The notes under the pieces are model-generated. The model was not told where the DNA came from and did not search any database. It saw only the letters and a list, made by a program, of their open reading frames with translations. Shown piece by piece: positions 45,014 through 54,028 of a stretch of 64,000 nt of DNA. The number at the start of each line of letters is the position of its first letter. Positions within the stretch are counted from its first letter, which is position 1. This DNA comes from UBA1573 sp034005165 (GTDB lineage Bacteria; Pseudomonadota; Alphaproteobacteria; Micavibrionales; Micavibrionaceae): NCBI GenBank assembly GCA_034005165.1, contig JAVEVE010000002.1:124001-188000 (forward strand), in the 5' to 3' direction. The translations under genes were made by a program, and so were the position numbers.

Positions 45014-48000
45014 CTATTTCTCTGCAAGCCACTGGGTCAGTTTACCCCGTGCAACAGAGTAACGTTCGCCCAACAGGCCCGTAGCATCTTTTGCCGCCTG
45101 AATATCCTCATTTTTGGCGGAGCTCTCGATGTGGGCACAAAGCTGCGAGAGTTCTTTAAACCCAAAGTTTCCCGCCATTCCTTTAAGTTCGTGTGCCCGG
45201 GCGCGAAGTTCTTGAGCATTGCCGTTAACATAGGCGGCCCCGATACTTGCAATAAGCTCATCTGTTTTTTCATAAAAACTAATAAGAATTTCATGCATGG
45301 TGTCTGCAGGGAGGCCACCGGTCAGGGAGGTCAGCATCGTCTCATCCAGCCCGAAAGCTGAAAGAGACTTCGGGTCTATATCATCAGAAGGCAATAGGGA
45401 GGCTTGGGGTTGTTCTTCAAATTTTCTGACAGCCATCTCAAAAGAGTCTTCGTCTTCATCAAGATCCAGATTGAAGCCGTCTTTCAGGAAATCCAGATTG
45501 GTATCAATCATGTGCGGATCTTCAGCATCAGCAGAAGGATCGAGGCTGACAGGATTGTCTGGTGCATGAAGGTGGGAAGTTAAAGGTAGCGCTGTTTCAC
45601 TGACGGTCTCGAAGCCGTTATCATCACCTGAAATTTTTAAATCATCGGAAGGTAACGATGCGGCTACGTCTCCTGTCTCTTCTTTAGAAGGGAAAGAGGA
45701 TTCTTCTTGCAAAGGGGCAGGCCTGTATATGAGTTCTGTATTCCATGCAAATGGCTTTTGGCCATCTGCCTTGATAAGCATATCAGCTAAGGCCTCAAGG
45801 GTAATCGGTTTCGCAGCAAAATCATTCATGCCTACGTGACGATAGGCAGTTAAATCGGAGTCTGCAACATTCCCTGTCAGGGCAACAATCGGGATGCCGG
45901 CTTTATTAGGGAGATTAAGATTTCTGATGCGATTGGTGACTTCCATGCCATTCATATCCGGAAGCTCGATATCCAGAAAAATGACATCAAATTTGTTTTT
46001 GGCGAGGGCCTCAAGTGCATCTTGTCCTGATCCTGCCGTTTCATAGGAAGCACCAAGCTTGCTGACGAAGCCTGCAACAACCTTTTGGTTAATACCATTA
46101 TCATCGACAATAAGAACCTGAAGGTTTTTATTGAGAGAAATTTGTGAAGTAGCATTAGAAGAGGTGTGTGCGTTTTGGTGCGAATCAGGGGTATCTCCTT
46201 CATCCTTTCCTTCTTCACCAGCAGGAAGATCAAGCGTGAAAAAGAACGTAGATCCTTCACCTTCTTTACTGCTGATGCTAATGCCTCCGCCCATTGTTTC
46301 AATGAGCCGCTTGCAAATGGCAAGCCCGAGGCCTGTACCGCCATATTTCCGGCTGATACTGGTATTGGCTTGCGCGAAAGGCATAAAGAGTTTCTTTTGT
46401 TGTTCTGGACTGATACCAATACCTGAGTCTTGAACAGCAAAGTAGAGCTGATAAATTCCCTGCTTGGAAAGCTCCTCACTGGTCAGGCTACGTATCCGCA
46501 AATAGACATTACCTTTATTGGTAAACTTAATAGCATTGTTCAGTAGGTTTAAAAGAACCTGACGCAGGCGTGTAGGGTCACAACGTATCCAGGTTGGAAC
46601 AGCCGGATCAAGTTCAAGAATGAGATCAACATTCTTGGATGCCGCATGCCCGCTCATCAAAGTATGGATAGTGCGCGCCAAGCGTCGTATGTCACAGTTC
46701 AGGACCTCAAGCTCCATCTTGCCGCTTTCGATTTTCTCGTAATCAAGAATATCATTAAGCAAAGCCAACATGGCATCCCCAGAGTCCTTAATGGTGGAAA
46801 CATATTCCCGCTGCTCTTTTGTAATCTGCGTGTCTTGTAACAGTCGGATCATCCCCATAATTCCTGTCATGGGCGTTCTGATCTCATGACTCACGATGGC
46901 AAGAAAAGCAGATTTTGCGCGGTTGGCTTCATCTGCCGCGTCTTTTGATCTGCGCATTTCTTCCGTTTGTCGTGCGGCCTGCAATTGCATATCCGCCATA
47001 TTTTTACGTTCCCGCTCAAGGACCTGAATTAGGCGCTTATGCTCGGAAATCTCTTTTGCCTCTTTTAACGGAGCGGAGTTCAAGTCAATCTGGTCGTCAT
47101 CGAAAGAGTCATTCTTGACGATCAAATTGTTCAAAGTTGTCCCTGACTCACGGCGTGTACTGGAAAATAAGACAGAGGAAAGAATAGAAAGGCAGAGAAG
47201 TGCTTCTCCGATCATCAGATTCCATTTGTTCAGATTGATAATTTCAAAAGAGATTAAAATCATCCAGAACACCATACCCCCCAAGAAAAGGGTCATAGTC
47301 GCAAGACAGAGCAGGGCAATGCGCCGCCCCGCAAAAATAAAAGGCCATGTCGAGAAAGCAGCCAGAGCACAGGCAAGTCCGATTGGCCCGTATAAAAGGA
47401 AGGTCGCCAAATTAGGCATCGGGTGCATCAGGATCAGTCCGGTAATGCTTGAAATCATAAACAGACAAGTCGCACCAATAATCAGGGAGGGGGGCAAATC
47501 ATCACGAGCACCGGGGGAAGTCCATAAGGCGCCGATAATCATAAACGGAGTAACAGCCCAAGTCAGCGGTATCAGAATGTCTGTCTGGGTAAGGCTTGTA
47601 AATAAATATTTTGTTACAAACAGGTGACGGCCAAAGGTAGCAAGCCAAATCACAGAAATAAACAAGTAGGACAAATTGCGCGTGGATTTATAGATAGCAA
47701 TCATGGAAATAAATCCCGCAAGAGAGATCGCCGTGACGATCCAGTCTGTCCATGTGTCCAGAGGAGTCTCAAGCCGCGGGTTAACCAGTTCCGGCGAAAT
47801 AATTGTCAACACGGAGGGGGCGCTGCGAACATAGACAATAAGAAAGGTCGTTGTTTTTGGATGCGCGGTAATGCGCAGAGTTTCTGGGACGGTCTTTGTG
47901 GGATTGTTGAGCGTATCGGTATTGTAAAGATATTTACCCGTATTCATGTCATACAGCGAAAACGCTTTAAGTGTAGTATAACGGCCCGAGAACTGGTTGC

Positions 48001-48427
48001 CGAAGCTCAGGCGCCAGTTATCGTACGAGCTGATGCTGGAAAATGGAAAAATCATCCACGCGGTTGTTCCACGGTATCCCATATTATAATGGTTCTTTGT
48101 CGACAAATACGGCGTGAGTTTTCCTGAGCGAATAATGTTCTCGACTTGTTGCCGTGTCAGGGTATTCCCGTGATCTTCAATGACGTAGTACCTATCTTTG
48201 AGTCCGGTACGCTCGGTAAAATCACTTAATACCGTTCCCGCGTATTTTAAGGTCGCTGCTTGTTGCGCCGTCTGGCCAGAGGCTTGTGCTCTCGTTTGGG
48301 CATGAGCATGAACGGGAAAGAGGAGGTATAAGAGCGCTGCTGCCGCCAGTAGAATGGGCAGGCGCAGATTAAAAAGGTGAAATCCTTTCCTGTCAGGATA
48401 GAAAAAGGACGTGCGGTGACAATTCAT
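45014..48427 (-). CDS. Hybrid sensor histidine kinase with 7TM-DISM sensor, receiver and HPT domains
   Basis: An 1137-residue phosphorelay protein. After an N-terminal signal/anchor (residues 20-43), a periplasmic 7TMR-DISMED2-like domain (about 60-215) precedes seven transmembrane helices (about 228-425) of the 7TMR-DISM type that sense extracellular carbohydrate-like signals. A coiled coil leads to HisKA with phosphoacceptor His514 in SHEIRTPM, the HATPase domain (N box LLNNAIKF, G boxes DSGIGI and GGTGLGL), a receiver domain (769-888) with Asp819 in IFLDIELP, a long acidic linker and a C-terminal HPT domain with His1079 in RAHELKGMAGNFGF. The output regulator is not adjacent. A single product thus carries four phosphotransfer elements. 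Confidence 0.93.
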   Translation of the reverse strand: MNCHRTSFFYPDRKGFHLFNLRLPILLAAAALLYLLFPVHAHAQTRAQASGQTAQQAATLKYAGTVLSDFTERTGLKDRYYVIEDHGNTLTRQQVENIIRSGKLTPYLSTKNHYNMGYRGTTAWMIFPFSSISSYDNWRLSFGNQFSGRYTTLKAFSLYDMNTGKYLYNTDTLNNPTKTVPETLRITAHPKTTTFLIVYVRSAPSVLTIISPELVNPRLETPLDTWTDWIVTAISLAGFISMIAIYKSTRNLSYLFISVIWLATFGRHLFVTKYLFTSLTQTDILIPLTWAVTPFMIIGALWTSPGARDDLPPSLIIGATCLFMISSITGLILMHPMPNLATFLLYGPIGLACALAAFSTWPFIFAGRRIALLCLATMTLFLGGMVFWMILISFEIINLNKWNLMIGEALLCLSILSSVLFSSTRRESGTTLNNLIVKNDSFDDDQIDLNSAPLKEAKEISEHKRLIQVLERERKNMADMQLQAARQTEEMRRSKDAADEANRAKSAFLAIVSHEIRTPMTGIMGMIRLLQDTQITKEQREYVSTIKDSGDAMLALLNDILDYEKIESGKMELEVLNCDIRRLARTIHTLMSGHAASKNVDLILELDPAVPTWIRCDPTRLRQVLLNLLNNAIKFTNKGNVYLRIRSLTSEELSKQGIYQLYFAVQDSGIGISPEQQKKLFMPFAQANTSISRKYGGTGLGLAICKRLIETMGGGISISSKEGEGSTFFFTLDLPAGEEGKDEGDTPDSHQNAHTSSNATSQISLNKNLQVLIVDDNGINQKVVAGFVSKLGASYETAGSGQDALEALAKNKFDVIFLDIELPDMNGMEVTNRIRNLNLPNKAGIPIVALTGNVADSDLTAYRHVGMNDFAAKPITLEALADMLIKADGQKPFAWNTELIYRPAPLQEESSFPSKEETGDVAASLPSDDLKISGDDNGFETVSETALPLTSHLHAPDNPVSLDPSADAEDPHMIDTNLDFLKDGFNLDLDEDEDSFEMAVRKFEEQPQASLLPSDDIDPKSLSAFGLDETMLTSLTGGLPADTMHEILISFYEKTDELIASIGAAYVNGNAQELRARAHELKGMAGNFGFKELSQLCAHIESSAKNEDIQAAKDATGLLGERYSVARGKLTQWLAEK

Positions 48428-48574
48428 AGTTCTTTTCTCCGCCGCGCAATGGGCTGGGAACAGTGTCTGGACTAGTCGGAGAGGGGGGAGGGGAAATCCC
48501 CATGAGACCCTTTACCCGAACTCTCACAGTGGCGGATAAAGATTAATTTTTTGTGTAAATAAAAAGAGGAGAAC

Positions 48575-49174
48575 CTATTGTTTTTCCAGAATGTTCTGGG
48601 CCAGGAGGCGTACCGCCTCGGGATAGGCAATATGTTCTTTTTCCAGAACGCGAGCGGCCAAGGTGTCCGGCGTGTCACCCTGCAAAATAGGGACGGATTT
48701 CTGGATAATAATTTCGCCCTCATCTACTGCTTCATTCACATAATGAACGGTGCATCCTGCCTCTGTCTCTCCGGCTTCGATTGCGCGTTCGTGTGTATGC
48801 AGGCCTTTGAATTTTGGTAATAAAGAGGGGTGGATGTTAATCAAACGACCGCGCCAAGGGGTAATAAAAGTGGGCGTAACAATCCGCATAAATCCTGCCT
48901 GACAGACGAGGTCGACAGGATATTTTCCAATCTCCTCAAGCATGGCTTGCTCAAAAGTCTCGCGGCTAGGAAAATCCTTATGCGGGATAACGGCTACAGG
49001 GATACCTGCCTTCTTTGCGCGCTCAATTCCAAAAACGTCCGGAATGTTACAGACCACTAACTTGATCTCGGCTGGGAAATCAGCCAAGGCACAGGCATCT
49101 ATCAGCGATTGCAGATTGCTTCCTCGCCCTGAGATTAAAACGGCTAAACCGATTTTGGATCTATTCACTGTCAT
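48575..49174 (-). CDS. purN: Phosphoribosylglycinamide formyltransferase
   Basis: A 199-residue GAR transformylase using 10-formyl-tetrahydrofolate, third step of purine synthesis. Signatures are VLISGRGSNLQSLIDA at the start, the INIHPSLLPKFKGLHTHERAI block with the catalytic Asn and His, and HYVNEAVDEGEII with the conserved Asp. Length matches PurN. purM lies 12 bases upstream on the same strand, so they form a purMN operon as in many proteobacteria. Confidence 0.96.
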   Translation of the reverse strand: MTVNRSKIGLAVLISGRGSNLQSLIDACALADFPAEIKLVVCNIPDVFGIERAKKAGIPVAVIPHKDFPSRETFEQAMLEEIGKYPVDLVCQAGFMRIVTPTFITPWRGRLINIHPSLLPKFKGLHTHERAIEAGETEAGCTVHYVNEAVDEGEIIIQKSVPILQGDTPDTLAARVLEKEHIAYPEAVRLLAQNILEKQ

Positions 49175-49186
49175 GCTGTCAGGTGG

Positions 49187-50227
49187 TTATCTTATTTCTA
49201 CGCATTGCGCACGGACACCGTCTGTGATAACACCAATTTGGAAGACAGTCTCTCCCGCTTCGGTCAGTTTTGCTGTAACCGTATCAACATCTGTCGCACG
49301 AACAATTGCAACCATACCTATCCCGCAGTTCAAAGTGCGGGCCAAATCGTCATTTTCAATGCCGCCCGCCTCTTGTAACCAGCGGAAGACAGGAGGGATG
49401 TCCCAGGACGAGGCTTGGATATCAACGCAGAGCCCTTCCGGAATAACACGCGGTATGTTTTCGAGAAGCCCGCCCCCCGTAATATTGGCCAATCCTTTGA
49501 TAAGACTCGTATTTTTAACGATCGGCAAAAGAGATTTGATATAAATTTTTGTTGGGATAAGGATCTCGTCAACAATGTTACGAGACGAATCGTATGGCAA
49601 TTGGTCGCTGTATTTCAAGCCCTGATCTTTGATTATTTTACGAACAAGAGAGTACCCGTTGGAGTGAAGGCCACTGGAGGCTAATCCGAGAACAATGTCG
49701 CCGGATTGTATCTCTTCCCCTGTTAAAAGTTTTGAGCGTTCGACAGCCCCGACGGTAAATCCTGCGAGGTCATAATCACCATCCTCGTACATGCTCGGCA
49801 TTTCTGCTGTTTCACCGCCGATTAACGCACATCCGGATTGACGACATCCTTCGGCAATTCCGGATACAACCGAAGCTGCAACATCTACATTCAGTTTTGA
49901 AGATGCAAAATAGTCGAGAAAGAAGAGAGGTTCAGCCCCCTGGACAATCAGATCGTTTACGCACATCGCAACCAAATCAATTCCGACCGTGTCATGCTTT
50001 GCGCAATCAATGGCAACACGTATTTTTGTACCCACTCCGTCCGTGGAGGATACAATCACAGGATCTATGTATCCGGCTGCTTTTACGTCAAATAAGGCGC
50101 CGAATCCGCCAATCCCGCCCATAATTCCGCTGCGATGGGTGGATTTTGCCATGGGTTTAATCCGTTCGACCAACTCGTCTCCTGCCTCTATATCGACACC
50201 GGCTTCCTTATATGCACTCTGTTTCAT
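49187..50227 (-). CDS. purM: Phosphoribosylformylglycinamidine cyclo-ligase (AIR synthetase)
   Basis: A 346-residue ATP-dependent AIR synthetase, fifth step of purine synthesis. Conserved segments are SAYKEAGVDIEAGDELV near the start, GGFGALFDVK, VSSTDGVGTK, DLVAMCVNDLIVQGAEPLFFLDY and GGETAEMPSMY, all diagnostic. I chose the ATG at 50227 (MKQSAYKEAG), which gives the usual length of about 345, over the upstream in-frame ATG at 50275 that would add 16 unsupported residues. It diverges from the DUF2066 gene. purN follows. Confidence 0.96.
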   Translation of the reverse strand: MKQSAYKEAGVDIEAGDELVERIKPMAKSTHRSGIMGGIGGFGALFDVKAAGYIDPVIVSSTDGVGTKIRVAIDCAKHDTVGIDLVAMCVNDLIVQGAEPLFFLDYFASSKLNVDVAASVVSGIAEGCRQSGCALIGGETAEMPSMYEDGDYDLAGFTVGAVERSKLLTGEEIQSGDIVLGLASSGLHSNGYSLVRKIIKDQGLKYSDQLPYDSSRNIVDEILIPTKIYIKSLLPIVKNTSLIKGLANITGGGLLENIPRVIPEGLCVDIQASSWDIPPVFRWLQEAGGIENDDLARTLNCGIGMVAIVRATDVDTVTAKLTEAGETVFQIGVITDGVRAQCVEIR

Positions 50228-50313
50228 TGAAAAGCGCGCCTTTCTTCTATAAATAGGGGGTAATCGGACCTCCAAGCCCGTTAATCTCTGGATATGTATT
50301 TAGACGTTTTGCC

Positions 50314-51573
50314 ATGAGCCGTATAGCTTTTTCTCTTCTTACCCTTGCCATGTTCTGTGTTTCCTTTTTAGGAAATGCAGGAAATCAAGCCTTAAACCAA
50401 GCATTGGCCCAGACAGCTTATAGCGGAGCCTCCAATGGTTATGCGATCTCGAATGTCGAAGTCGATGTCACGGATAATAGTTCTGTAAAAGCGCGCGATA
50501 AAGCCTTTGTCGAAGCTCAGTCCAAAGCCTTCAGGCAGCTGGCAGAGCGTTTCGGGCGGGCTGATGTAAGTCCGTCTCCTGAAATGTTGTCGTCCTTGGT
50601 TCAGGACTTTGAAATCGAGAAAGAACAACTTTCCAGCAAAAGATATCGTGGATCGTTTACTATCAGGTTTCGTGAATCTGCTGTGAACAGCTACTTCGGA
50701 AGTACGCTCGGACATGACACAGGATATCAGGCCGTGACAAGTAAATCTCTGATCTTGCCGTTTATGCAGGTAGGGAAAGAGAACTTGCTGTGGCAGAAAG
50801 ACAGAAACTATTTCTGGCAGGCAATTTCATCCAATCCGTTATTTGCTTCGAACGCGTATAACCTCCCTGTCGGGAATGTATCTGATAGTACAGATGTTTG
50901 GGAGCGTGATCCGAATGTTTTATCCATGTCTTCCATCAGGAAGATCAAGGAGCGCTATGGCGTGACAGAAGTAATTGTCGCGTCGTTCAGGGAAGAAGGA
51001 CGTGGGCAGGATGGTTTCCGTTTGGATCTTTATCGTACGGATATGAACCGCGTCGATCTGGTAAAAACCATTCCGTTCAGCGCGGCATTGACGTCAACGG
51101 ATCAAACCGTCTACACAAAGGCTGCGTCTATCCTGATGCAGGCCCTATCAAGCGGATGGAAGCCTGTAGTCCAAAATTACGGAGACTTTGGAATGCTGGA
51201 CACAGCCACAGATTCAGGGGAGGGAACATCCGGTATACAGTCCGCACCCGTACCCGAACATATTATGGGGTCTGTTACACACTCACCGATAGTACAGCAG
51301 CGAGAAGCAGGTTCGACAGGCGGGATATCTTTTGCCACTCAGGGGAACAAATCCGTAAAAGCAATATACCACTCAGTCAGTGAATGGGGGGAATTGCAAA
51401 AAACACTTAAAAAATGCCCATCCATTTCCGGCTATCGCATTCTGGCCGTGAAAGTTCGTGAAGCGGAGCTTTCCTTGTCTTATGCGGACTGGCCCGCTGT
51501 CATCAAAGATCTTGCATCTTACGGCTATCGTGTTCAAATGTCGCAAGACGGTAATGTAACAATCTCCAAATAA
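50314..51573 (+). CDS. DUF2066 domain-containing exported protein
   Basis: A 419-residue protein with an N-terminal signal (LLTLAMFCVSFLGNAGNQAL) and a DUF2066-type N-terminal domain recognised by ISNVEVDVTDNSSVKARDKA and EAQSKAFRQLAERF. The family is periplasmic or lipid-associated with unknown activity, often encoded between purM and an AI-2E permease/Hda pair in alphaproteobacteria, which is exactly the context here. The C-terminal part (about 300-419) has a low-complexity linker and a short domain ending in YRVQMSQDGNVTIS. Divergent from purM. Confidence 0.8.
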   Translation: MSRIAFSLLTLAMFCVSFLGNAGNQALNQALAQTAYSGASNGYAISNVEVDVTDNSSVKARDKAFVEAQSKAFRQLAERFGRADVSPSPEMLSSLVQDFEIEKEQLSSKRYRGSFTIRFRESAVNSYFGSTLGHDTGYQAVTSKSLILPFMQVGKENLLWQKDRNYFWQAISSNPLFASNAYNLPVGNVSDSTDVWERDPNVLSMSSIRKIKERYGVTEVIVASFREEGRGQDGFRLDLYRTDMNRVDLVKTIPFSAALTSTDQTVYTKAASILMQALSSGWKPVVQNYGDFGMLDTATDSGEGTSGIQSAPVPEHIMGSVTHSPIVQQREAGSTGGISFATQGNKSVKAIYHSVSEWGELQKTLKKCPSISGYRILAVKVREAELSLSYADWPAVIKDLASYGYRVQMSQDGNVTISK

Positions 51574-51607
51574 CCCTTAAAGTGCAGGACTCAGGGAAGG
51601 ACCTATC

Positions 51608-52699
51608 ATGAAATTATCCCAACAGGCTATATTCTGGGTGCTTGCTCTCGGCGGGCTGATCGGTATTATATGGCTCTTCAAATCCATATTGTTTCCGTTT
51701 GTGTTGGGGGGAGCAATTGCTTATTTGCTGAACCCCGCCGTGAATAAGCTGGTACGAAAAGGCATGAGCCGCCGTTGGGTAGTCCTGACAATTTTGGGGT
51801 CATTCATTTTATTGTTCTCGGTCCTTCTGGCAATTATTCTGCCTATTCTTGTAAAAGAAGCGATAGGATTTGTAAAAGATGCGCCGGACTACGCGCACAG
51901 AATTTGGACGTTGCTTGAGCCGCAAATTATATGGGTACAGGAAAAAATTGGCCAACAGATTACACTCGATCAAATTCAGGAAGCTGCAAAAGAGAATATC
52001 GGTAAGGCACTGCAGGTCAGCAAAGGTGTTCTGGGTGGCATTACATCCGGAGGATTGGCTATTGTTGATTTCTTTACGACCTTGCTGATCACGCCTGTTG
52101 TATCCTATTTCCTTTTGAAGGAATGGCCACGTGTTATGGCTTTTGTAAAAGACCTTCTTCCTAAAGCGCATGCCGGAACAATTTCAGACCTTGCAGGAAA
52201 GATTGATAAGAAAATATCGGGTTTTGTGCGCGGACAAATAACCATTTGCTTCTTTCTAGGCTTGGCGTATGCAATCGCACTGAGTATTGCGGGCTTGAAT
52301 TATGGGTTTCTGATCGGGTTGGGTACAGGAGTCCTATCCATCATTCCGTTTGTAGGCTCTGCACTGGGGCTTGTGACATCTGTGGGGGTTGCTTATTTGC
52401 AATCAGGCGGGGATCCTGTTTTCATGGGAATTGTTCTTGGAATATTTGTATTCGGACAATTTGTCGAGGGGAACTTCATTACCCCGAAAATTATGGGAGA
52501 TAGCGTCGGTTTGCATCCTCTTTGGATTATATTTGCTTTGATGGCAGGGGGATCTTTGCTGGGGTTGCTTGGGATGTTCCTCTCGATTCCCGTTGCTGCC
52601 AGTATCGGTGTAATAGTTGCTTTCCTGATCGAGCGCTACAAGGCGAGTATATATTACCGTCTGGATGTAGCGCCTGAACAGATTGAAGAGATTAAGTAA
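51608..52699 (+). CDS. AI-2E family transporter (PerM-like)
   Basis: A 363-residue membrane protein of the AI-2E/UPF0118 family. Two N-terminal helices (WVLALGGLIGIIWLF and LGGAIAYLLNPAVNKLV), a third pair (VVLTILGSFILLFSVLL), a central soluble stretch and four or more C-terminal helices with GLNYGFLIGLGTGVLSIIPFVGSALG and GNFITPKIMGDSVGLHPLWII are diagnostic. Members export signals or act as sodium-proton exchangers; the physiological substrate here is unknown. It lies 34 bases after the DUF2066 gene and 21 before hda, suggesting one operon. Confidence 0.9.
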   Translation: MKLSQQAIFWVLALGGLIGIIWLFKSILFPFVLGGAIAYLLNPAVNKLVRKGMSRRWVVLTILGSFILLFSVLLAIILPILVKEAIGFVKDAPDYAHRIWTLLEPQIIWVQEKIGQQITLDQIQEAAKENIGKALQVSKGVLGGITSGGLAIVDFFTTLLITPVVSYFLLKEWPRVMAFVKDLLPKAHAGTISDLAGKIDKKISGFVRGQITICFFLGLAYAIALSIAGLNYGFLIGLGTGVLSIIPFVGSALGLVTSVGVAYLQSGGDPVFMGIVLGIFVFGQFVEGNFITPKIMGDSVGLHPLWIIFALMAGGSLLGLLGMFLSIPVAASIGVIVAFLIERYKASIYYRLDVAPEQIEEIK

Positions 52700-52720
52700 T
52701 AGAAAGAAGTGCGTAAAAGT

Positions 52721-53428
52721 ATGTCGAACGCGATTCAGCAGCTCCCTTTGGATTTGATATTTGCTCCTGCAATGGGGCGACAGGACTTTATGGTGGGAGA
52801 ATGCAATCAATACGCAGTGCAGATGATAGAAGCCTGGCAGACAGAATGGGCCCCATACCCGACATTGACGCTCTACGGACCGAAAGGAAGCGGGAAAACG
52901 CATCTTGCCGCTGTCTGGCAAAAACTATCGAATGCTGACTACCTGTCTTTGGAACAATTCACCGAGAGCAACGTAGAGGATTTGATAGGGGCAGAAAGAA
53001 ACTATGTTATAGACCGGTTGGAGTTCCTGATCGGAGAGAAGGATCAGGAAGAAAAACTCTTCCATCTCTATAACGCTTTCAGCCAAAGCGGGAAATATTT
53101 TCTGAGTCTTTCGACAATATCTCCTGAGAAACTCTCATTTGAGATCAAAGATCTGGCCTCGCGTCTGCGTGCTGCTCAATCAGTAGAGATTAAACCGCCC
53201 GATGATGATCTTCTGGTGAAGGTCATGGCGAAGCGCTTCTCTGACCAGAATTTCAGAATTGAGCAACAGGCGCTGGATTATGCAGTGCTCAGAATGGAAA
53301 GATCCTGGATTGGACTGGATGACCTTGTTGAAAAGATTATTCGGATTGCAACAGCCATGAAAAAAGGAGATCTGACCAGACCTCTGATTAAGATCGCCAT
53401 GACAGATGCGCGGATTGATGAAGATTAG
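52721..53428 (+). CDS. hda: DnaA-related regulatory inactivator Hda
   Basis: A 235-residue DnaA domain III-like AAA+ protein. The N-terminus carries the sliding-clamp binding motif QLPLDL (residues 7-12), the hallmark of Hda, and Walker A is GPKGSGKTHLAA (53-64). Later blocks include the DnaA-like RLRAAQSVEIKPPDDDLLVKVMAKRFSD region (written here in parts: LASRLRAAQSVEIKPP and LLVKVMAKRF) and a C-terminal lid subdomain without a DNA-binding domain. Hda with the clamp stimulates ATP hydrolysis by DnaA, preventing re-initiation of replication. I used the ATG at 52721; the GTG four codons earlier abuts the ribosome site. Confidence 0.88.
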   Translation: MSNAIQQLPLDLIFAPAMGRQDFMVGECNQYAVQMIEAWQTEWAPYPTLTLYGPKGSGKTHLAAVWQKLSNADYLSLEQFTESNVEDLIGAERNYVIDRLEFLIGEKDQEEKLFHLYNAFSQSGKYFLSLSTISPEKLSFEIKDLASRLRAAQSVEIKPPDDDLLVKVMAKRFSDQNFRIEQQALDYAVLRMERSWIGLDDLVEKIIRIATAMKKGDLTRPLIKIAMTDARIDED

Positions 53429-53437
53429 GATATAAAT

Positions 53438-54028
53438 TCAAGGTGTGCGATTCGGAATATATGTTGGATGAGTGCGTATAAATCCATCGCCTGATGTCAG
53501 GAAATGTAATTTACAGTTGGCGGGGGATATCTGCCACCACTCATCACAGGATACTTCAAATACACATGTTGTTGAGGACGGAAAATCATTTTTCAAAGCT
53601 GCCAGCAACTGGGCTGGATCGTTTTGTGCCAGATGGTGAACCAATCGGCATATCCCCGGATTATGCCCCACAACCAGAACATTTTGGGCTGTATCGGGAA
53701 GGTAACCAGCCATTGCAGTCAACATGTCTCTCGGCGACGCCGCGAGATAGAGTTCGGTACCACAATCAACTTTTTTAAAAGGATAACTATACTGGCTCTC
53801 TATTTCCTCTGCCGTCTGTCGTGTCCGAGGGCTGCCGGAATGAAGAACAAAATCAGGATGAATTCCACGTAAGATCAGTTGATTGGCAACAAAGTGACTT
53901 TGATGAATGCCTTTCTTGTTCAGGGGGCGTTCATAGTCATGAGAAGCCATTTCCAGCTTCTCTCCGTGCCGCGCAAGTATAAGAGTTTTCTTATTTGCTT
54001 TTGGTGTATCCAAAGAATCCGTATCCAT
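53438..54028 (-). CDS. SixA-like histidine phosphatase
   Basis: A 196-residue phosphoglycerate-mutase-like phosphatase with the catalytic motif LARHGEK (RHG at residues 20-22), SGSPRTRQTAEEI, and VVGHNPGICRLVHHL with the second His. SixA dephosphorylates His-phosphotransfer domains of hybrid kinases; other family members act on small phosphates. A hybrid kinase with an HPT domain is encoded 5 kb away, but no link is shown. Its start overlaps the preceding alpha-glucosidase by about 38 bases (frame shifted), a compact arrangement. Convergent with hda; no terminator between. Confidence 0.8.
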   Translation of the reverse strand: MDTDSLDTPKANKKTLILARHGEKLEMASHDYERPLNKKGIHQSHFVANQLILRGIHPDFVLHSGSPRTRQTAEEIESQYSYPFKKVDCGTELYLAASPRDMLTAMAGYLPDTAQNVLVVGHNPGICRLVHHLAQNDPAQLLAALKNDFPSSTTCVFEVSCDEWWQISPANCKLHFLTSGDGFIRTHPTYIPNRTP

